Shown: positions 29,529 to 39,548 of the stretch, one piece after another
Layout of the letters: the number at the start of each line of letters is the position of its first letter
How positions within the stretch are numbered: the stretch's first letter is position 1
Assembly: GCF_900106065.1 (NCBI RefSeq)
Contig: NZ_LT629796.1
Span: 3,255,501 to 3,319,500 of the forward strand
Direction of reading: 5' to 3'
From: Pseudomonas mandelii
Lineage (GTDB): Bacteria > Pseudomonadota > Gammaproteobacteria > Pseudomonadales > Pseudomonadaceae
DNA: 64,000 bases
The notes under the pieces: generated by a model
The model's input: the letters and a program-made list of their open reading frames with translations, nothing else
What the model was told of the DNA's origin: nothing
Database searches by the model: none
Position numbers and translations under genes: made by a program

Positions 29529-30146
29529 ATGTCCGAAGTAAATCTGTCCACCGACGAAACCCGCGTCAGCTACGGCATTGGCCGTCAGCTGGGCGACCAA
29601 CTGCGCGACAACCCGCCACCGGGCGTTAACCTGGACGCGATCCTGGCTGGCCTGACCGACGCGTTCGCCGGTAAGCCTAGCCGTGTCGGTCAGGAAGAAA
29701 TGTCCGCCAGCTTCAAGGTGATCCGCGAAATCATGCAGGCCGAAGCAGCTGCAAAAGCCGAAGCGGCTGCTGGCGAAGGCCTGGCTTTCCTGGCTGAAAA
29801 CGCCAAGCGTGACGGCATCACCACCTTGGCCTCGGGCCTGCAATTCGAAGTGCTGACTCAAGGTGAAGGCGCCAAGCCAACCCGTGAAGATCAAGTGCGC
29901 ACTCACTACCACGGCACCCTGATCGACGGCACTGTGTTCGACAGCTCCTACGATCGTGGCCAGCCTGCAGAATTCCCGGTTGGCGGCGTGATCGCTGGCT
30001 GGACCGAAGCCCTGCAACTGATGAATGCCGGTAGCAAATGGCGCCTGTACGTGCCGAGCGAACTGGCTTACGGCGCTCAAGGCGTTGGCAGCATTCCGCC
30101 GCACAGCGTTCTGGTATTCGACGTCGAACTGCTCGACGTTCTGTAA
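29529..30146 (+). CDS. fklB: FKBP-type peptidyl-prolyl isomerase (FklB-like)
   Basis: 205 residues. The N-terminal helical dimerisation part (about 1-90: ETRVSYGIGRQLGDQL ... EIMQAEAAAKAEAAAGEG) is followed by an FKBP domain (about 110-205) with VRTHYHGTLIDGTVFDSSYDR, FPVGGVIAGWTEALQLM and a YGAQGVGSIPPHSVLVFDVELL end. No signal peptide, so a cytosolic FklB rather than periplasmic FkpA. The start follows GGAG; upstream in-frame sequence is not protein-like. Confidence 0.93.
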   Translation: MSEVNLSTDETRVSYGIGRQLGDQLRDNPPPGVNLDAILAGLTDAFAGKPSRVGQEEMSASFKVIREIMQAEAAAKAEAAAGEGLAFLAENAKRDGITTLASGLQFEVLTQGEGAKPTREDQVRTHYHGTLIDGTVFDSSYDRGQPAEFPVGGVIAGWTEALQLMNAGSKWRLYVPSELAYGAQGVGSIPPHSVLVFDVELLDVL

Positions 30147-30156
30147 GCTTTTGATT

Positions 30157-30246
30157 CTGTAGGAGTGAAGCTTGCTCGCGAATGCATCACCTCGGTTCAA
30201 GTCAGAACCGAGTTGTCAGGTTCGCGGGCAAGCCTCGCTCCTACGG
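30157..30246. repeat. REPIN between fklB and the Fur-regulated gene
   Basis: Left arm TGTAGGAGTGAAGCTTGCTC and right arm GCGGGCAAGCCTCGCTCCTA; the spacer also pairs (CTCGGTTC / GAACCGAG). Confidence 0.87.
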
Positions 30247-30259
30247 GGTTTAGTGCTAC

Positions 30260-30517
30260 TCATACTTCGATCTTGTGGTTCAGATCGCTCGTCGGGCGCA
30301 ACGCCCTGGCGTAGCAGAACAGAAACAGATTGCGCACCAGTTCCTTGAGCACCACCGGCTCGCAGGAACTCAAGCCGTTGACGTCCAGATCACCCTGATC
30401 CTGCAGCTCGTTCAAGGCTTCTTCTTCAAGTACTGCACAGACTTCCCCGGTTTCCCGATGCAGGATCCTGAGGTAGGGGTGTGGGCGGTCCAGCCAGGCA
30501 TCGATCAAATAAGTCAT
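30260..30517 (-). CDS. Iron-starvation-inducible small protein, PA4570-like
   Basis: 85 residues from the ATG at MTYLIDAWLDRPHPYLRIL, which is served by GGAG; an upstream ATG (90 residues) has no SD. No signal peptide or membrane segment; acidic middle (LEEEALNELQDQGDLD). P. aeruginosa PA4570, close to ispB, matches in my memory and is among its iron-limitation-induced genes. The Fur box just upstream supports iron control. Molecular function unknown. Confidence 0.85.
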   Translation of the reverse strand: MTYLIDAWLDRPHPYLRILHRETGEVCAVLEEEALNELQDQGDLDVNGLSSCEPVVLKELVRNLFLFCYARALRPTSDLNHKIEV

Positions 30518-30543
30518 GGGTCTCATCTCCATTGATGGGTTTC

Positions 30544-30566
30544 AATGAGAATAATTCTTATTCATC
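30544..30566 (-). promoter_or_regulatory. Fur box
   Basis: The AT-rich palindrome TGAGAATAATTCTTATTCA, with further matching flanks, fits the GATAATGATAATCATTATC consensus. It lies about 27-49 bp before the start codon, over the expected promoter. Confidence 0.88.
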
Positions 30567-30722
30567 AAATAGCAAGGACCTATTGGCGGTTTGTGGTTTA
30601 TTCCGGGTAAAGATTGCGTAAGGTCAAAACGGCTGGCGTTTGGATATTGCGAGGATATGTGGGGGGAGGCGGGGCGGGTGAAGCACCATCCCACGCAGGG
30701 CGCGGGATGGAAGACAACAGAA

Positions 30723-31064
30723 TCAGACTTTTCTGACGAACTCGGACTTGAGCTTCATCGGGCCGATGCCGTCGATCTTGCAGTCGATGTCGTGATCGCC
30801 ATCGCACAGGCGGATGTTCTTGACCTTGGTGCCGACCTTGACCACCAGCGACGTGCCTTTGACCTTCAGGTCCTTGATCACGGTGATGGTGTCGCCGTCC
30901 TGCAGGACGTTGCCGACCGAATCTTTTTTCACGGTGTCATCGGACGCCGCTTCGGCTTCGCCGCTGGCGGACCACTCGTGGGCGCACTCGGGGCAGATCA
31001 GCTGAGCGCCGTCTTCGTAGGTGTATTCGGAATTGCATTTTGGGCAGGGTGGCAACGTGCTCAC
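30723..31064 (-). CDS. yjdM: YjdM/PhnA zinc-ribbon protein
   Basis: 113 residues. The N-terminal zinc ribbon has C7-x2-C10 and C24-x2-C27; the C-terminal beta-barrel-like domain runs from [22 protein letters not shown] to KSEFVRKV. It was once called PhnA (alkylphosphonate uptake), but no phn genes are near, so that role is unlikely here. Upstream 200 bp towards the Fur-box gene hold nothing else I can name. Confidence 0.92.
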   Translation of the reverse strand: MSTLPPCPKCNSEYTYEDGAQLICPECAHEWSASGEAEAASDDTVKKDSVGNVLQDGDTITVIKDLKVKGTSLVVKVGTKVKNIRLCDGDHDIDCKIDGIGPMKLKSEFVRKV

Positions 31065-31142
31065 TAAAGCTCCTTGGATTCAGGATCGCTAAAAAGCGCA
31101 CATTATATAGGGTTTTAGCTGGGAGGGGGGCGACGCCAAAAA

Positions 31143-31230
31143 CTGTGGGAGCGAGCCTGCTCGCGAAAGCGGTGTGCCAGTCAGCATTTGACTGACAGAT
31201 TGCTTTCGCGAGCAGGCTTGCTCCCACAGG
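31143..31230. repeat. REPIN, GTGGGAGCGAGCCTGCTCGC type
   Basis: Nearly perfect inverted arms CTGTGGGAGCGAGCCTGCTC and GAGCAGGCTTGCTCCCACAG, with an inner pairing TCAGCATT / TGACTGA in the spacer. Confidence 0.92.
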
Positions 31231-31244
31231 GTATTACGGTGCAG

Positions 31245-32213
31245 TTAGTGCGTACGGGCGACCGCAAACTCACTGAGCTCAACCAATGCATCGCGGTATT
31301 CGCTGGGGGGCAGCGCGTCGAGGCATTTGATTGCACGGGCTACATAATCGCGGGCCAGTTGCGCGGTGTAATCCAGCGAACCGGACGCTTCCACGGCTTC
31401 GCGGATGCTTTCCAGGTCTTCGATACCGCCTTTCTGGATCGCCTTGCGCACCAGTGCAGCCTGCTCCGGCGTGCCTTCGCGCATGGTGTAGATCAGCGGC
31501 AGGGTCGGCTTGCCTTCGGCCAGGTCGTCACCGACGTTCTTGCCCAGGGTTTCCGCGTCGCCACGGTAGTCCAGCAGGTCGTCGACGAGTTGGAAGGCCA
31601 CGCCCAGATGATCGCCGAAGGTGCGCAGCGCTTCGCTCTGTTCCGGTGTGGCACCGGCCAGGGCCGCGGCGCTGTGGGTCGAGGCTTCGAAGAGCATCGC
31701 GGTTTTGCCGCGGATGACTTCCATGTAGGTTTCTTCGGTGGTGCTGGCATCACGCACTTTGGACAGCTGCAACACTTCGCCTTCGGCGATGATGCGCGTG
31801 GCTTGCGAAAGGATCTTCATCACCGGCATGGAGCCCAGTTCGACCATCATTTCGAAGGAGCGCGAATACAGGAAGTCGCCCACCAGCACGCTTGGCGCGT
31901 TGCCCCACATGGCGTTGGCGGTCGAGCGGCCACGGCGCATGCCGGACATGTCGACCACGTCGTCGTGCAGCAGCGTGGCGGTGTGCAGGAACTCGATGGT
32001 CGCGGCCAGCAGGCGCAGGTCATCGCCTTCGCGACCCAGAGCCTTGCCACACAGCAACACTAATAGGGGACGCAGGCGTTTACCGCCAGCCGAGGTAATG
32101 TAATCGCCGATTTTCGATACCAGCGGCACTCGGGAAGTCAGCTGCTTCTTGATGATGCCGTCGACGGCGCTAAAATCGTCCGCCACCGCGCGGTAGAAAG
32201 CTTGGGGTTGCAT
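31245..32213 (-). CDS. ispB: Octaprenyl/polyprenyl diphosphate synthase
   Basis: Adds isopentenyl units to make the ubiquinone side chain; 322 residues. The first Asp-rich motif is DDVVD (84-88), the second DDLLD (211-215), with GGKRLRPLLVLL near 43 and GKTAMLFEAS near 169. It is divergent from rplU across about 240 bp. Confidence 0.96.
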   Translation of the reverse strand: MQPQAFYRAVADDFSAVDGIIKKQLTSRVPLVSKIGDYITSAGGKRLRPLLVLLCGKALGREGDDLRLLAATIEFLHTATLLHDDVVDMSGMRRGRSTANAMWGNAPSVLVGDFLYSRSFEMMVELGSMPVMKILSQATRIIAEGEVLQLSKVRDASTTEETYMEVIRGKTAMLFEASTHSAAALAGATPEQSEALRTFGDHLGVAFQLVDDLLDYRGDAETLGKNVGDDLAEGKPTLPLIYTMREGTPEQAALVRKAIQKGGIEDLESIREAVEASGSLDYTAQLARDYVARAIKCLDALPPSEYRDALVELSEFAVARTH

Positions 32214-32453
32214 CAGCGACAGTTGCTCCAGAAGGGTTGCGCGGCATGCTAGGACCCACGTCGGCGGGTGTCAAGGCACGATGGACGGCCTCTTGCATCG
32301 CCCCGGCAGCTTGCGTACAATCGCGCACCCTGAACTTCCTGGGCAGCACCTGCCTTACGCAATTGCAAACAGGCCTTCCAGCCTTATGCAGCCATGCCAG
32401 CCAATACCTCTTCTTATAAAGAGCTGGGTGAGCAGGATTATCGGAGAAATACC

Positions 32454-32768
32454 ATGTCGTACGCAGTAATTGTTACTGGTGGCAAGCAATACAAGGTCGC
32501 CCCAGGTGAATACCTGAAGATCGAAAAACTGGAAATCGCTACCGGCGAATCCGTTACTTTTGATCGCGTTCTGTTGGTCGCCAATGGCGATGACGTGAAC
32601 ATCGGCGCTCCAGTTGTTGCTGGCGCTACCGTTGTGGCTGAAGTGATCTCCCAAGGTCGTCACGATAAAGTCCGCATCATCAAGTTCCGTCGTCGTAAGC
32701 ACCACATGAAGCGTATGGGCCACCGCCAGTGGTACACCGAGATCAAAATCACCGGTATTCAGGCTTAA
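32454..32768 (+). CDS. rplU: 50S ribosomal protein L21
   Basis: 104 residues, normal for L21, starting [15 protein letters not shown] behind GGAG. The RNA-binding end [23 protein letters not shown] is intact. First gene of the usual rplU-rpmA-obg run. Confidence 0.98.
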   Translation: MSYAVIVTGGKQYKVAPGEYLKIEKLEIATGESVTFDRVLLVANGDDVNIGAPVVAGATVVAEVISQGRHDKVRIIKFRRRKHHMKRMGHRQWYTEIKITGIQA

Positions 32769-32802
32769 TTTCAGCCTAATTCCTCACTAGGAGAATTGAC
32801 TC

Positions 32803-33078
32803 ATGGCACACAAAAAAGCTGGTGGTAGTACCCGTAACGGTCGCGACTCAGAAGCCAAACGCCTTGGCGTGAAGATGTATGGCGGCCAGGTTATCATTCC
32901 GGGCAACATCATCGTGCGTCAGCGCGGCACCCAATTCCACGCCGGTTACGGTGTTGGCATGGGTAAAGATCACACTCTGTTCGCTAAAATCGACGGCGTG
33001 ATCAAGTTCGAAGTAAAAGGCGCTTTCAACCGCCGTTACGTGAGCATTGTCCCGAAGACTGAAGTCGTCGCGGCATAA
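32803..33078 (+). CDS. rpmA: 50S ribosomal protein L27
   Basis: 91 residues beginning [19 protein letters not shown]; the exposed N-terminus reaches the peptidyl-transferase centre. It has no extra leader before AHKKAGG, unlike Firmicutes. It lies 34 bp behind rplU, with AGGAG upstream. Confidence 0.98.
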   Translation: MAHKKAGGSTRNGRDSEAKRLGVKMYGGQVIIPGNIIVRQRGTQFHAGYGVGMGKDHTLFAKIDGVIKFEVKGAFNRRYVSIVPKTEVVAA

Positions 33079-33093
33079 TTGCGTAGTTGCTGG

Positions 33094-33122
33094 AAAAGCC
33101 CTGTCTCGCGACGGGGCTTTTT
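33094..33122 (+). terminator. Terminator of rplU-rpmA
   Basis: AAAAGCCC(T)GTC / GAC(G)GGGCTTTT stem with a TCGC loop, followed by T-rich sequence; separates the ribosomal genes from obg. Confidence 0.88.
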
Positions 33123-33232
33123 CGTTTGTGGGGTGAGTCTCTTGCAAAGCTGTTTGTGATGGGCTCCAGCGCTGGATTTGCGGTCGTTGATTGAGGTCGC
33201 TGCGCTCATTTTTGCAAGAGTCTTATGTCTAG

Positions 33233-34495
<1,263 letters not shown>

Positions 34496-34512
34496 TTCGT
34501 TGCAGTAAACTT

Positions 34513-34540
34513 AAGCGCCGCTCAATCGAGCGGCGTTTTA
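34513..34540 (+). terminator. Terminator of obgE
   Basis: CGCCGCTC / GAGCGGCG stem, AATC loop, TTTTA tail. Confidence 0.85.
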
Positions 34541-34618
34541 GTATCTGGAAATCGGTAGTCACGAATAACGTTACGGGCGGCGCTGGGTCGCGCTGCCCTC
34601 AAGCTAAGGTTGAAGATG

Positions 34619-35737
34619 ATGCGGAGCAAGGTGACAGGTGCGCAGCGTTGGGTCGTGAAGATCGGCAGCGCTTTGCTGACGGCTGACGGCAAGGGCCTGG
34701 ATCGCGCGGCAATGAGTGTCTGGGTCGAGCAGATGGTGGCTTTGCATGAGGCGGGCGTCGAACTGGTGCTGGTGTCCTCCGGGGCAGTAGCGGCGGGGAT
34801 GAGTCGCCTGGGCTGGACCGTGCGACCCAGTGCAATGCACGAGCTGCAGGCCGCTGCCGCCATCGGTCAGATGGGTCTGGTGCAAGCCTGGGAGTCGAGC
34901 TTTGCCGAGCATGGCCGGCATACCGCGCAGATTCTCCTGACGCACGATGACTTGTCTGACCGCAAGCGTTACCTGAATGCCCGTAGCACCCTGCGTGCGT
35001 TGGTCGAGCTGAAAGTGATCCCGGTGATCAACGAAAACGACACCGTGGTCACCGACGAGATCCGCTTCGGCGACAACGACACCCTGGCGGCGCTGGTGGC
35101 CAATCTGGTCGAGGCGGACTTGCTGGTGATCCTTACCGATCGCGACGGCATGTTCGACGCCGATCCGCGCAACAACCCCGACGCCAACCTGATTTACGAG
35201 GCGCGCGCCGATGATCCGGCGCTGGATGCCGTCGCTGGCGGTACCGGTGGTGCGTTGGGTCGGGGCGGCATGCAGACCAAATTACGTGCCGCACGTCTGG
35301 CGGCGCGTTCCGGTGCGCACACCATCATCGTCGGTGGGCGCATTGAACGTGTGCTGGATCGCCTGAAGGCGGGCGAGCGCATCGGCACCTTGTTGTCACC
35401 TGAGCGCGGCATGCTGGCGGCGCGCAAGCAATGGCTGGCCGGTCATCTGCAGACCCGTGGCACCCTGGTGCTGGATGCGGGTGCAGTGATCGCGCTGTCC
35501 CAGGGCAACAAAAGTTTGCTGCCGGTTGGCGTCAAACTGGTTCAAGGCAGTTTCCGGCGCGGTGAAATGGTGGTGTGCGTGGCGCCGGACGGTCGTGAAA
35601 TTGCCCGTGGCCTGGCCAACTACAGCGCGCTGGAAGCACAAAAAATCATCGGTCAGTCGTCTGAGGCGATTGTCGGTCTGTTGGGTTACATGGCGGAGCC
35701 GGAACTGGTTCACCGCGATAACCTGATTCTGGTCTGA
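34619..35737 (+). CDS. proB: Glutamate 5-kinase
   Basis: First enzyme of proline synthesis, 372 residues with amino-acid kinase domain (1-260: [39 protein letters not shown]) and C-terminal PUA domain (about 275-370). The start MRSKVTG is one of two adjacent ATG codons after AAGG; the other adds one Met. Confidence 0.96.
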   Translation: MRSKVTGAQRWVVKIGSALLTADGKGLDRAAMSVWVEQMVALHEAGVELVLVSSGAVAAGMSRLGWTVRPSAMHELQAAAAIGQMGLVQAWESSFAEHGRHTAQILLTHDDLSDRKRYLNARSTLRALVELKVIPVINENDTVVTDEIRFGDNDTLAALVANLVEADLLVILTDRDGMFDADPRNNPDANLIYEARADDPALDAVAGGTGGALGRGGMQTKLRAARLAARSGAHTIIVGGRIERVLDRLKAGERIGTLLSPERGMLAARKQWLAGHLQTRGTLVLDAGAVIALSQGNKSLLPVGVKLVQGSFRRGEMVVCVAPDGREIARGLANYSALEAQKIIGQSSEAIVGLLGYMAEPELVHRDNLILV

Positions 35738-35749
35738 AGGAATATTTGA

Positions 35750-36214
35750 ATGCGTGTGGCAAAAGGATTGTTGGGTCTGCTGTTGGCAATGCCGCTGCTG
35801 GCTTCGGCTGAGGAGATTGGCCAAGTGTCGACGGTGTTCAAGTTCGTCGGCCCGAACGACCGTATCGTCGTTGAGGCGTTTGATGATCCGAAGGTCGAGG
35901 GTGTGACTTGCTACCTCTCGCGGGCCAAGACGGGCGGAGTGAAAGGTGGGCTGGGTTTGGCGGAAGATCGCGCTGAAGCGTCTATCGCGTGCCGTCAGGT
36001 AGGTCCGATCAGCTTCAAGGGTGAGCTGAAGGATGGCGATGAGGTGTTCAAGGAGCGCACGTCACTGGTGTTCAAGACCATGCAGGTGGTTCGCTTCCTC
36101 GACAAGAAGCGCAATACGCTGGTGTATCTGGTCTACAGCGATCGCTTGATCGAAGGCAGCCCGCAGAATGCGGTGACGGCGATCCCGATCCTGCCGTGGA
36201 CGCACGCCCAATAA
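35750..36214 (+). CDS. creA: CreA family exported protein
   Basis: 154 residues with a signal peptide ([16 protein letters not shown]). CreA hallmarks are [56 protein letters not shown] and [19 protein letters not shown]. Two Cys may form a disulfide. Function unknown. It lies 12 bp behind proB and is probably co-transcribed. Confidence 0.93.
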   Translation: MRVAKGLLGLLLAMPLLASAEEIGQVSTVFKFVGPNDRIVVEAFDDPKVEGVTCYLSRAKTGGVKGGLGLAEDRAEASIACRQVGPISFKGELKDGDEVFKERTSLVFKTMQVVRFLDKKRNTLVYLVYSDRLIEGSPQNAVTAIPILPWTHAQ

Positions 36215-36230
36215 GCTGGCGCAAATCGAA

Positions 36231-36325
36231 ATGTGGGAGTGAGCCTGCTCGCGATAGCGGTGTAACAGTCGGCATCAATGTTGAGTGTTGCACCGCTATC
36301 GCGAGCAGGCCCACTCCCACATTTT
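36231..36325. repeat. REPIN, GTGGGAGTGAGCCTGCTCGC type
   Basis: Arms ATGTGGGAGTGAGCCTGCTC and GAGCAGGCCCACTCCCACAT; the spacer repeats TGTAACA / TGTTGCA in inverse. Lies between creA and the rpsT terminator. Confidence 0.92.
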
Positions 36326-36356
36326 TTTGCGCGGCGTGTACCAAATCGCAGGCAAT

Positions 36357-36384
36357 AAAAAACCGACCCTGAGGTCGGTTTTTC
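36357..36384. terminator. Terminator of rpsT
   Basis: AACCGACC / GGTCGGTT stem with CTGA loop and A/T runs on both sides; rpsT reads into it on the - strand. Confidence 0.92.
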
Positions 36385-36398
36385 AACAAGCTTATCGC

Positions 36399-36677
36399 TT
36401 ATGCGGCTACAGCAAGGTTCAGAGCCTTGACGTGACCGTTCAGGCGGCTCTTATGACGAGCTGCCTTGTTCTTGTGGATGATGCCTTTATCGGCCATACG
36501 GTCGATAACTGGCACAGCCAGAACGTAAGCTGCTTGAGCTTTTTCAGCGTCTTTTGCGTCGATGGCCTTAACTACATTCTTGATGTAGGTACGAACCATG
36601 GAACGCAGGCTGGCGTTGTGGCTGCGACGCTTCTCAGCCTGTTTTGCACGTTTTTTGGCGGAAGGTGTGTTGGCCAC
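36399..36677 (-). CDS. rpsT: 30S ribosomal protein S20
   Basis: 92 residues, Lys/Arg/Ala-rich, beginning [20 protein letters not shown] and keeping [15 protein letters not shown]. Single gene divergent from murJ; 252 bp between them hold both promoters and no other gene that I can see. Confidence 0.98.
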   Translation of the reverse strand: MANTPSAKKRAKQAEKRRSHNASLRSMVRTYIKNVVKAIDAKDAEKAQAAYVLAVPVIDRMADKGIIHKNKAARHKSRLNGHVKALNLAVAA

Positions 36678-36929
36678 CGTCGAGCTCCTCGAAAGACTTT
36701 TTAGGAAATAGCAAACAAAATAGGCCGCGAATCATGCCGATGAGTTGATGTCTTGTCAAGGGCGGTTGAGACGTTCCGCTAAGTGGTAGGTATAAAGAGG
36801 CGGGATATTTATTTCCGGCGCTTGACCTGTAAACTCGCGAGCTTTGGCTCTGTGCTGCTGCGGCGCGGAGTATCGCATAAGTAGGCGCTTTGTTCGCCTG
36901 CTGTTTATCGACAGGCACAAACTCTTTCA

Positions 36930-38468
36930 ATGAATCTGCTCAAATCGTTGGCCGCCGTCAGCTCTATCACGATGCTTTCCCGGATTCTGGGGTTCGTTCG
37001 TGACACCCTCATCGCACGCACATTTGGCGCCGGGATGGCGACGGACGCCTTCTTTATCGCCTTCAAACTGCCCAATCTGCTGCGAAGAATCTTCGCCGAG
37101 GGTGCCTTTTCCCAGGCATTCGTGCCGATTCTTGCTGAATACAAGAGCCAGAAGGGCGAGGAGGCGACGCGAACGTTCATCGCTTACGTGTCTGGCTTGC
37201 TGACGCTGGTGCTTGCCCTGGTTACCGCGCTAGGCATACTCGCCGCGCCGTGGGTCATCTGGGCCACCGCGCCGGGTTTTACCGATACCCCGGAAAAATT
37301 CGAGCTGACTACCGATCTGTTGCGGGTGACTTTTCCTTATATATTGCTGATCTCCCTGTCTTCATTGGCCGGTGCGGTCCTCAATACGTACAACCGATTC
37401 TCGGTGCCGGCTTTCGTGCCGACGTTGCTCAACGTCAGCATGATCGTCTTTTCGGTATTCCTCACGCCATACTTCGACCCCCCCGTCATGGCCTTGGGTT
37501 GGGCGGTACTGGTGGGTGGCCTGGCGCAGTTGCTTTATCAGCTGCCCCACCTGAAAAAGATCGGCATGCTCGTGCTGCCACGCCTGAATCTGCGTGACAG
37601 CGGTGTCTGGCGGGTGATGAAGCAGATGTTACCGGCGATTCTCGGCGTGTCAGTGAGCCAGATTTCCCTGATCATCAACACCATCTTCGCCTCGTTCCTG
37701 GTCGCCGGCTCCGTGTCGTGGATGTATTACGCCGACCGTTTGATGGAGTTGCCGTCCGGCGTACTGGGCGTAGCGTTGGGCACCATTCTGCTGCCGACCC
37801 TGGCCAAGACCTACGCCAGCAAAGATCGCCACGAATATTCGCGAATCCTCGATTGGGGCCTGCGTCTGTGCTTCGTGCTGGTGTTGCCGTGTTCTCTGGC
37901 ACTGGGGATTCTGGCCGAGCCGCTGACCGTTTCGCTGTTCCAGTACGGCCAATTCAGCGCGTTTGATGCCTCCATGACACAGCGGGCGTTGATCGCTTAT
38001 TCAGTCGGTTTACTCGGAATTATCGTGATCAAAGTGCTGGCGCCGGGCTTTTATGCGCAACAAAACATCCGCACTCCGGTAAAAATAGCGATTTTCACCC
38101 TGATCGTTACTCAGCTGTTCAACCTCGTGCTCATCGGCCCGCTGGCTCACGCCGGTCTGGCCCTGGCAATCAGCATCGGTGCCTGCATCAACGCCGGGCT
38201 ATTGTTCTATCAGCTGCGCAAGCAGCAGATGTATCAACCGCAACCGGGTTGGGCCAAATTCGGTCTGAAGCTTGTGATTGCGGTGTTGGTGATGTCTGCT
38301 GTGCTGCTGGCCGGGATGCACTTCATGCCGGCCTGGGATCAGGGGCATATGCTGGAGCGGTTCCTGCGCCTGGGCGCGTTGGTCGCTGCCGGGGTGATCA
38401 GTTATTTCGGCATGCTGCTGTTGATGGGCTTTCGTTTGCGCGACTTCAATCGCAAGGCGCTGAGCTGA
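36930..38468 (+). CDS. murJ: Lipid II flippase MurJ (MviN)
   Basis: Flips the peptidoglycan precursor across the inner membrane; 512 residues, about 14 membrane helices. Family marks are [22 protein letters not shown] (about 13-34), [28 protein letters not shown] and APGFYAQQN. The essential positively charged residues in the central cavity regions are present by eye. Confidence 0.97.
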   Translation: MNLLKSLAAVSSITMLSRILGFVRDTLIARTFGAGMATDAFFIAFKLPNLLRRIFAEGAFSQAFVPILAEYKSQKGEEATRTFIAYVSGLLTLVLALVTALGILAAPWVIWATAPGFTDTPEKFELTTDLLRVTFPYILLISLSSLAGAVLNTYNRFSVPAFVPTLLNVSMIVFSVFLTPYFDPPVMALGWAVLVGGLAQLLYQLPHLKKIGMLVLPRLNLRDSGVWRVMKQMLPAILGVSVSQISLIINTIFASFLVAGSVSWMYYADRLMELPSGVLGVALGTILLPTLAKTYASKDRHEYSRILDWGLRLCFVLVLPCSLALGILAEPLTVSLFQYGQFSAFDASMTQRALIAYSVGLLGIIVIKVLAPGFYAQQNIRTPVKIAIFTLIVTQLFNLVLIGPLAHAGLALAISIGACINAGLLFYQLRKQQMYQPQPGWAKFGLKLVIAVLVMSAVLLAGMHFMPAWDQGHMLERFLRLGALVAAGVISYFGMLLLMGFRLRDFNRKALS

Positions 38469-38597
38469 GGCTTGGGCCTCGATAAACATGGGCGAACCGG
38501 CAGTTTTGTCGGCTCGATTACTTTGGGTTACGGTGTTGCCTGTCGTCGGCCGCCGGGTGTGGTTATAATCGACCACTTTATGAGCAAGAAGCGCGTT

Positions 38598-39548
38598 ATG
38601 CAGCTGGTTCGAGGCCTCCACAACCTGCGCCCCCAGCATCGGGGCTGTGTCGCCACTATTGGCAACTTTGACGGTGTTCACCGTGGCCACCAGGCTATCC
38701 TGGCGAGGCTGCGTGAGCGCGCTATCGAGTTGGGCGTGCCCAGCTGCGTGGTGATTTTCGAACCACAGCCGCGAGAGTTCTTCGCCCCGGACACGGCCCC
38801 GGCCCGTCTGGCCCGGCTGCGGGACAAACTGCAGCTGCTGGCCGACGAAGGTGTCGACCGGGTCCTGTGCCTGGCCTTCAACCACCGGCTGAGCAAGCTC
38901 AGTGCCAGTGAATTCGTCGATGCCATTCTGGTCGACGGTCTCGGCGTCCAGCACCTGGAGGTCGGTGACGACTTCCGGTTCGGCTGTGACCGGGTAGGGG
39001 ATTTCGATTTCCTGCAGCAGGCTGGCATCGTTCAGGGCTTTACCGTTGAAGCGGCGCAAACCGTCGAGCTGGACGGCATTCGCGTCAGCAGCACGCAGGT
39101 CCGCAATGCCTTGGCCGCTGCCGATTTTGCCTTGGCCGAGCGGCTGCTCGGGCGTCCGTTCCAGATCACCGGGCGGGTCCTGCATGGCCAGAAGCTGGCG
39201 CGCCAACTGGGTACGCCCACCGCCAACATTCAACTCAAGCGTCGTCGCGTGCCCTTGACCGGGGTGTACCTGGTCAACGTCGATATCGACGGCAAGACCT
39301 GGCCCGGCGTCGCCAACATTGGCGTGCGGCCCACGGTACAAGGTGATGGCAAAGCCCACCTCGAAGTGCACCTTTTAGATTTTGCCGGCGATCTGTATGA
39401 CCGGCGTTTGACGGTGGTTTTCCACCACAAGCTGCGTGAAGAGCAGCGTTTCGCCTCTCTGGAGGCGCTTAAGACGGCGATCAATGCGGATGTTGCCGCC
39501 GCCCGTGCCCTGTCGCACCTAGCGCCAATCGCTAATGAAGAGCCTTAA
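38598..39548 (+). CDS. ribF: Bifunctional riboflavin kinase/FMN adenylyltransferase
   Basis: Makes FMN and FAD; 316 residues. The N-terminal nucleotidyltransferase has IGNFDGVHRGHQ and the C-terminal kinase GRVLHGQKLARQLGTPTANI with GVANIGVRPTV. An in-frame ATG 18 bp upstream is possible (MSKKRV...). The stop codon touches the ileS ATG. No FMN-riboswitch-like structure was seen upstream. Confidence 0.95.
   Translation: MQLVRGLHNLRPQHRGCVATIGNFDGVHRGHQAILARLRERAIELGVPSCVVIFEPQPREFFAPDTAPARLARLRDKLQLLADEGVDRVLCLAFNHRLSKLSASEFVDAILVDGLGVQHLEVGDDFRFGCDRVGDFDFLQQAGIVQGFTVEAAQTVELDGIRVSSTQVRNALAAADFALAERLLGRPFQITGRVLHGQKLARQLGTPTANIQLKRRRVPLTGVYLVNVDIDGKTWPGVANIGVRPTVQGDGKAHLEVHLLDFAGDLYDRRLTVVFHHKLREEQRFASLEALKTAINADVAAARALSHLAPIANEEP

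Noticed and set aside
38469..38597. FMN riboswitch before ribF
   Set aside because: Gap is short and lacks the conserved RFN-element blocks.
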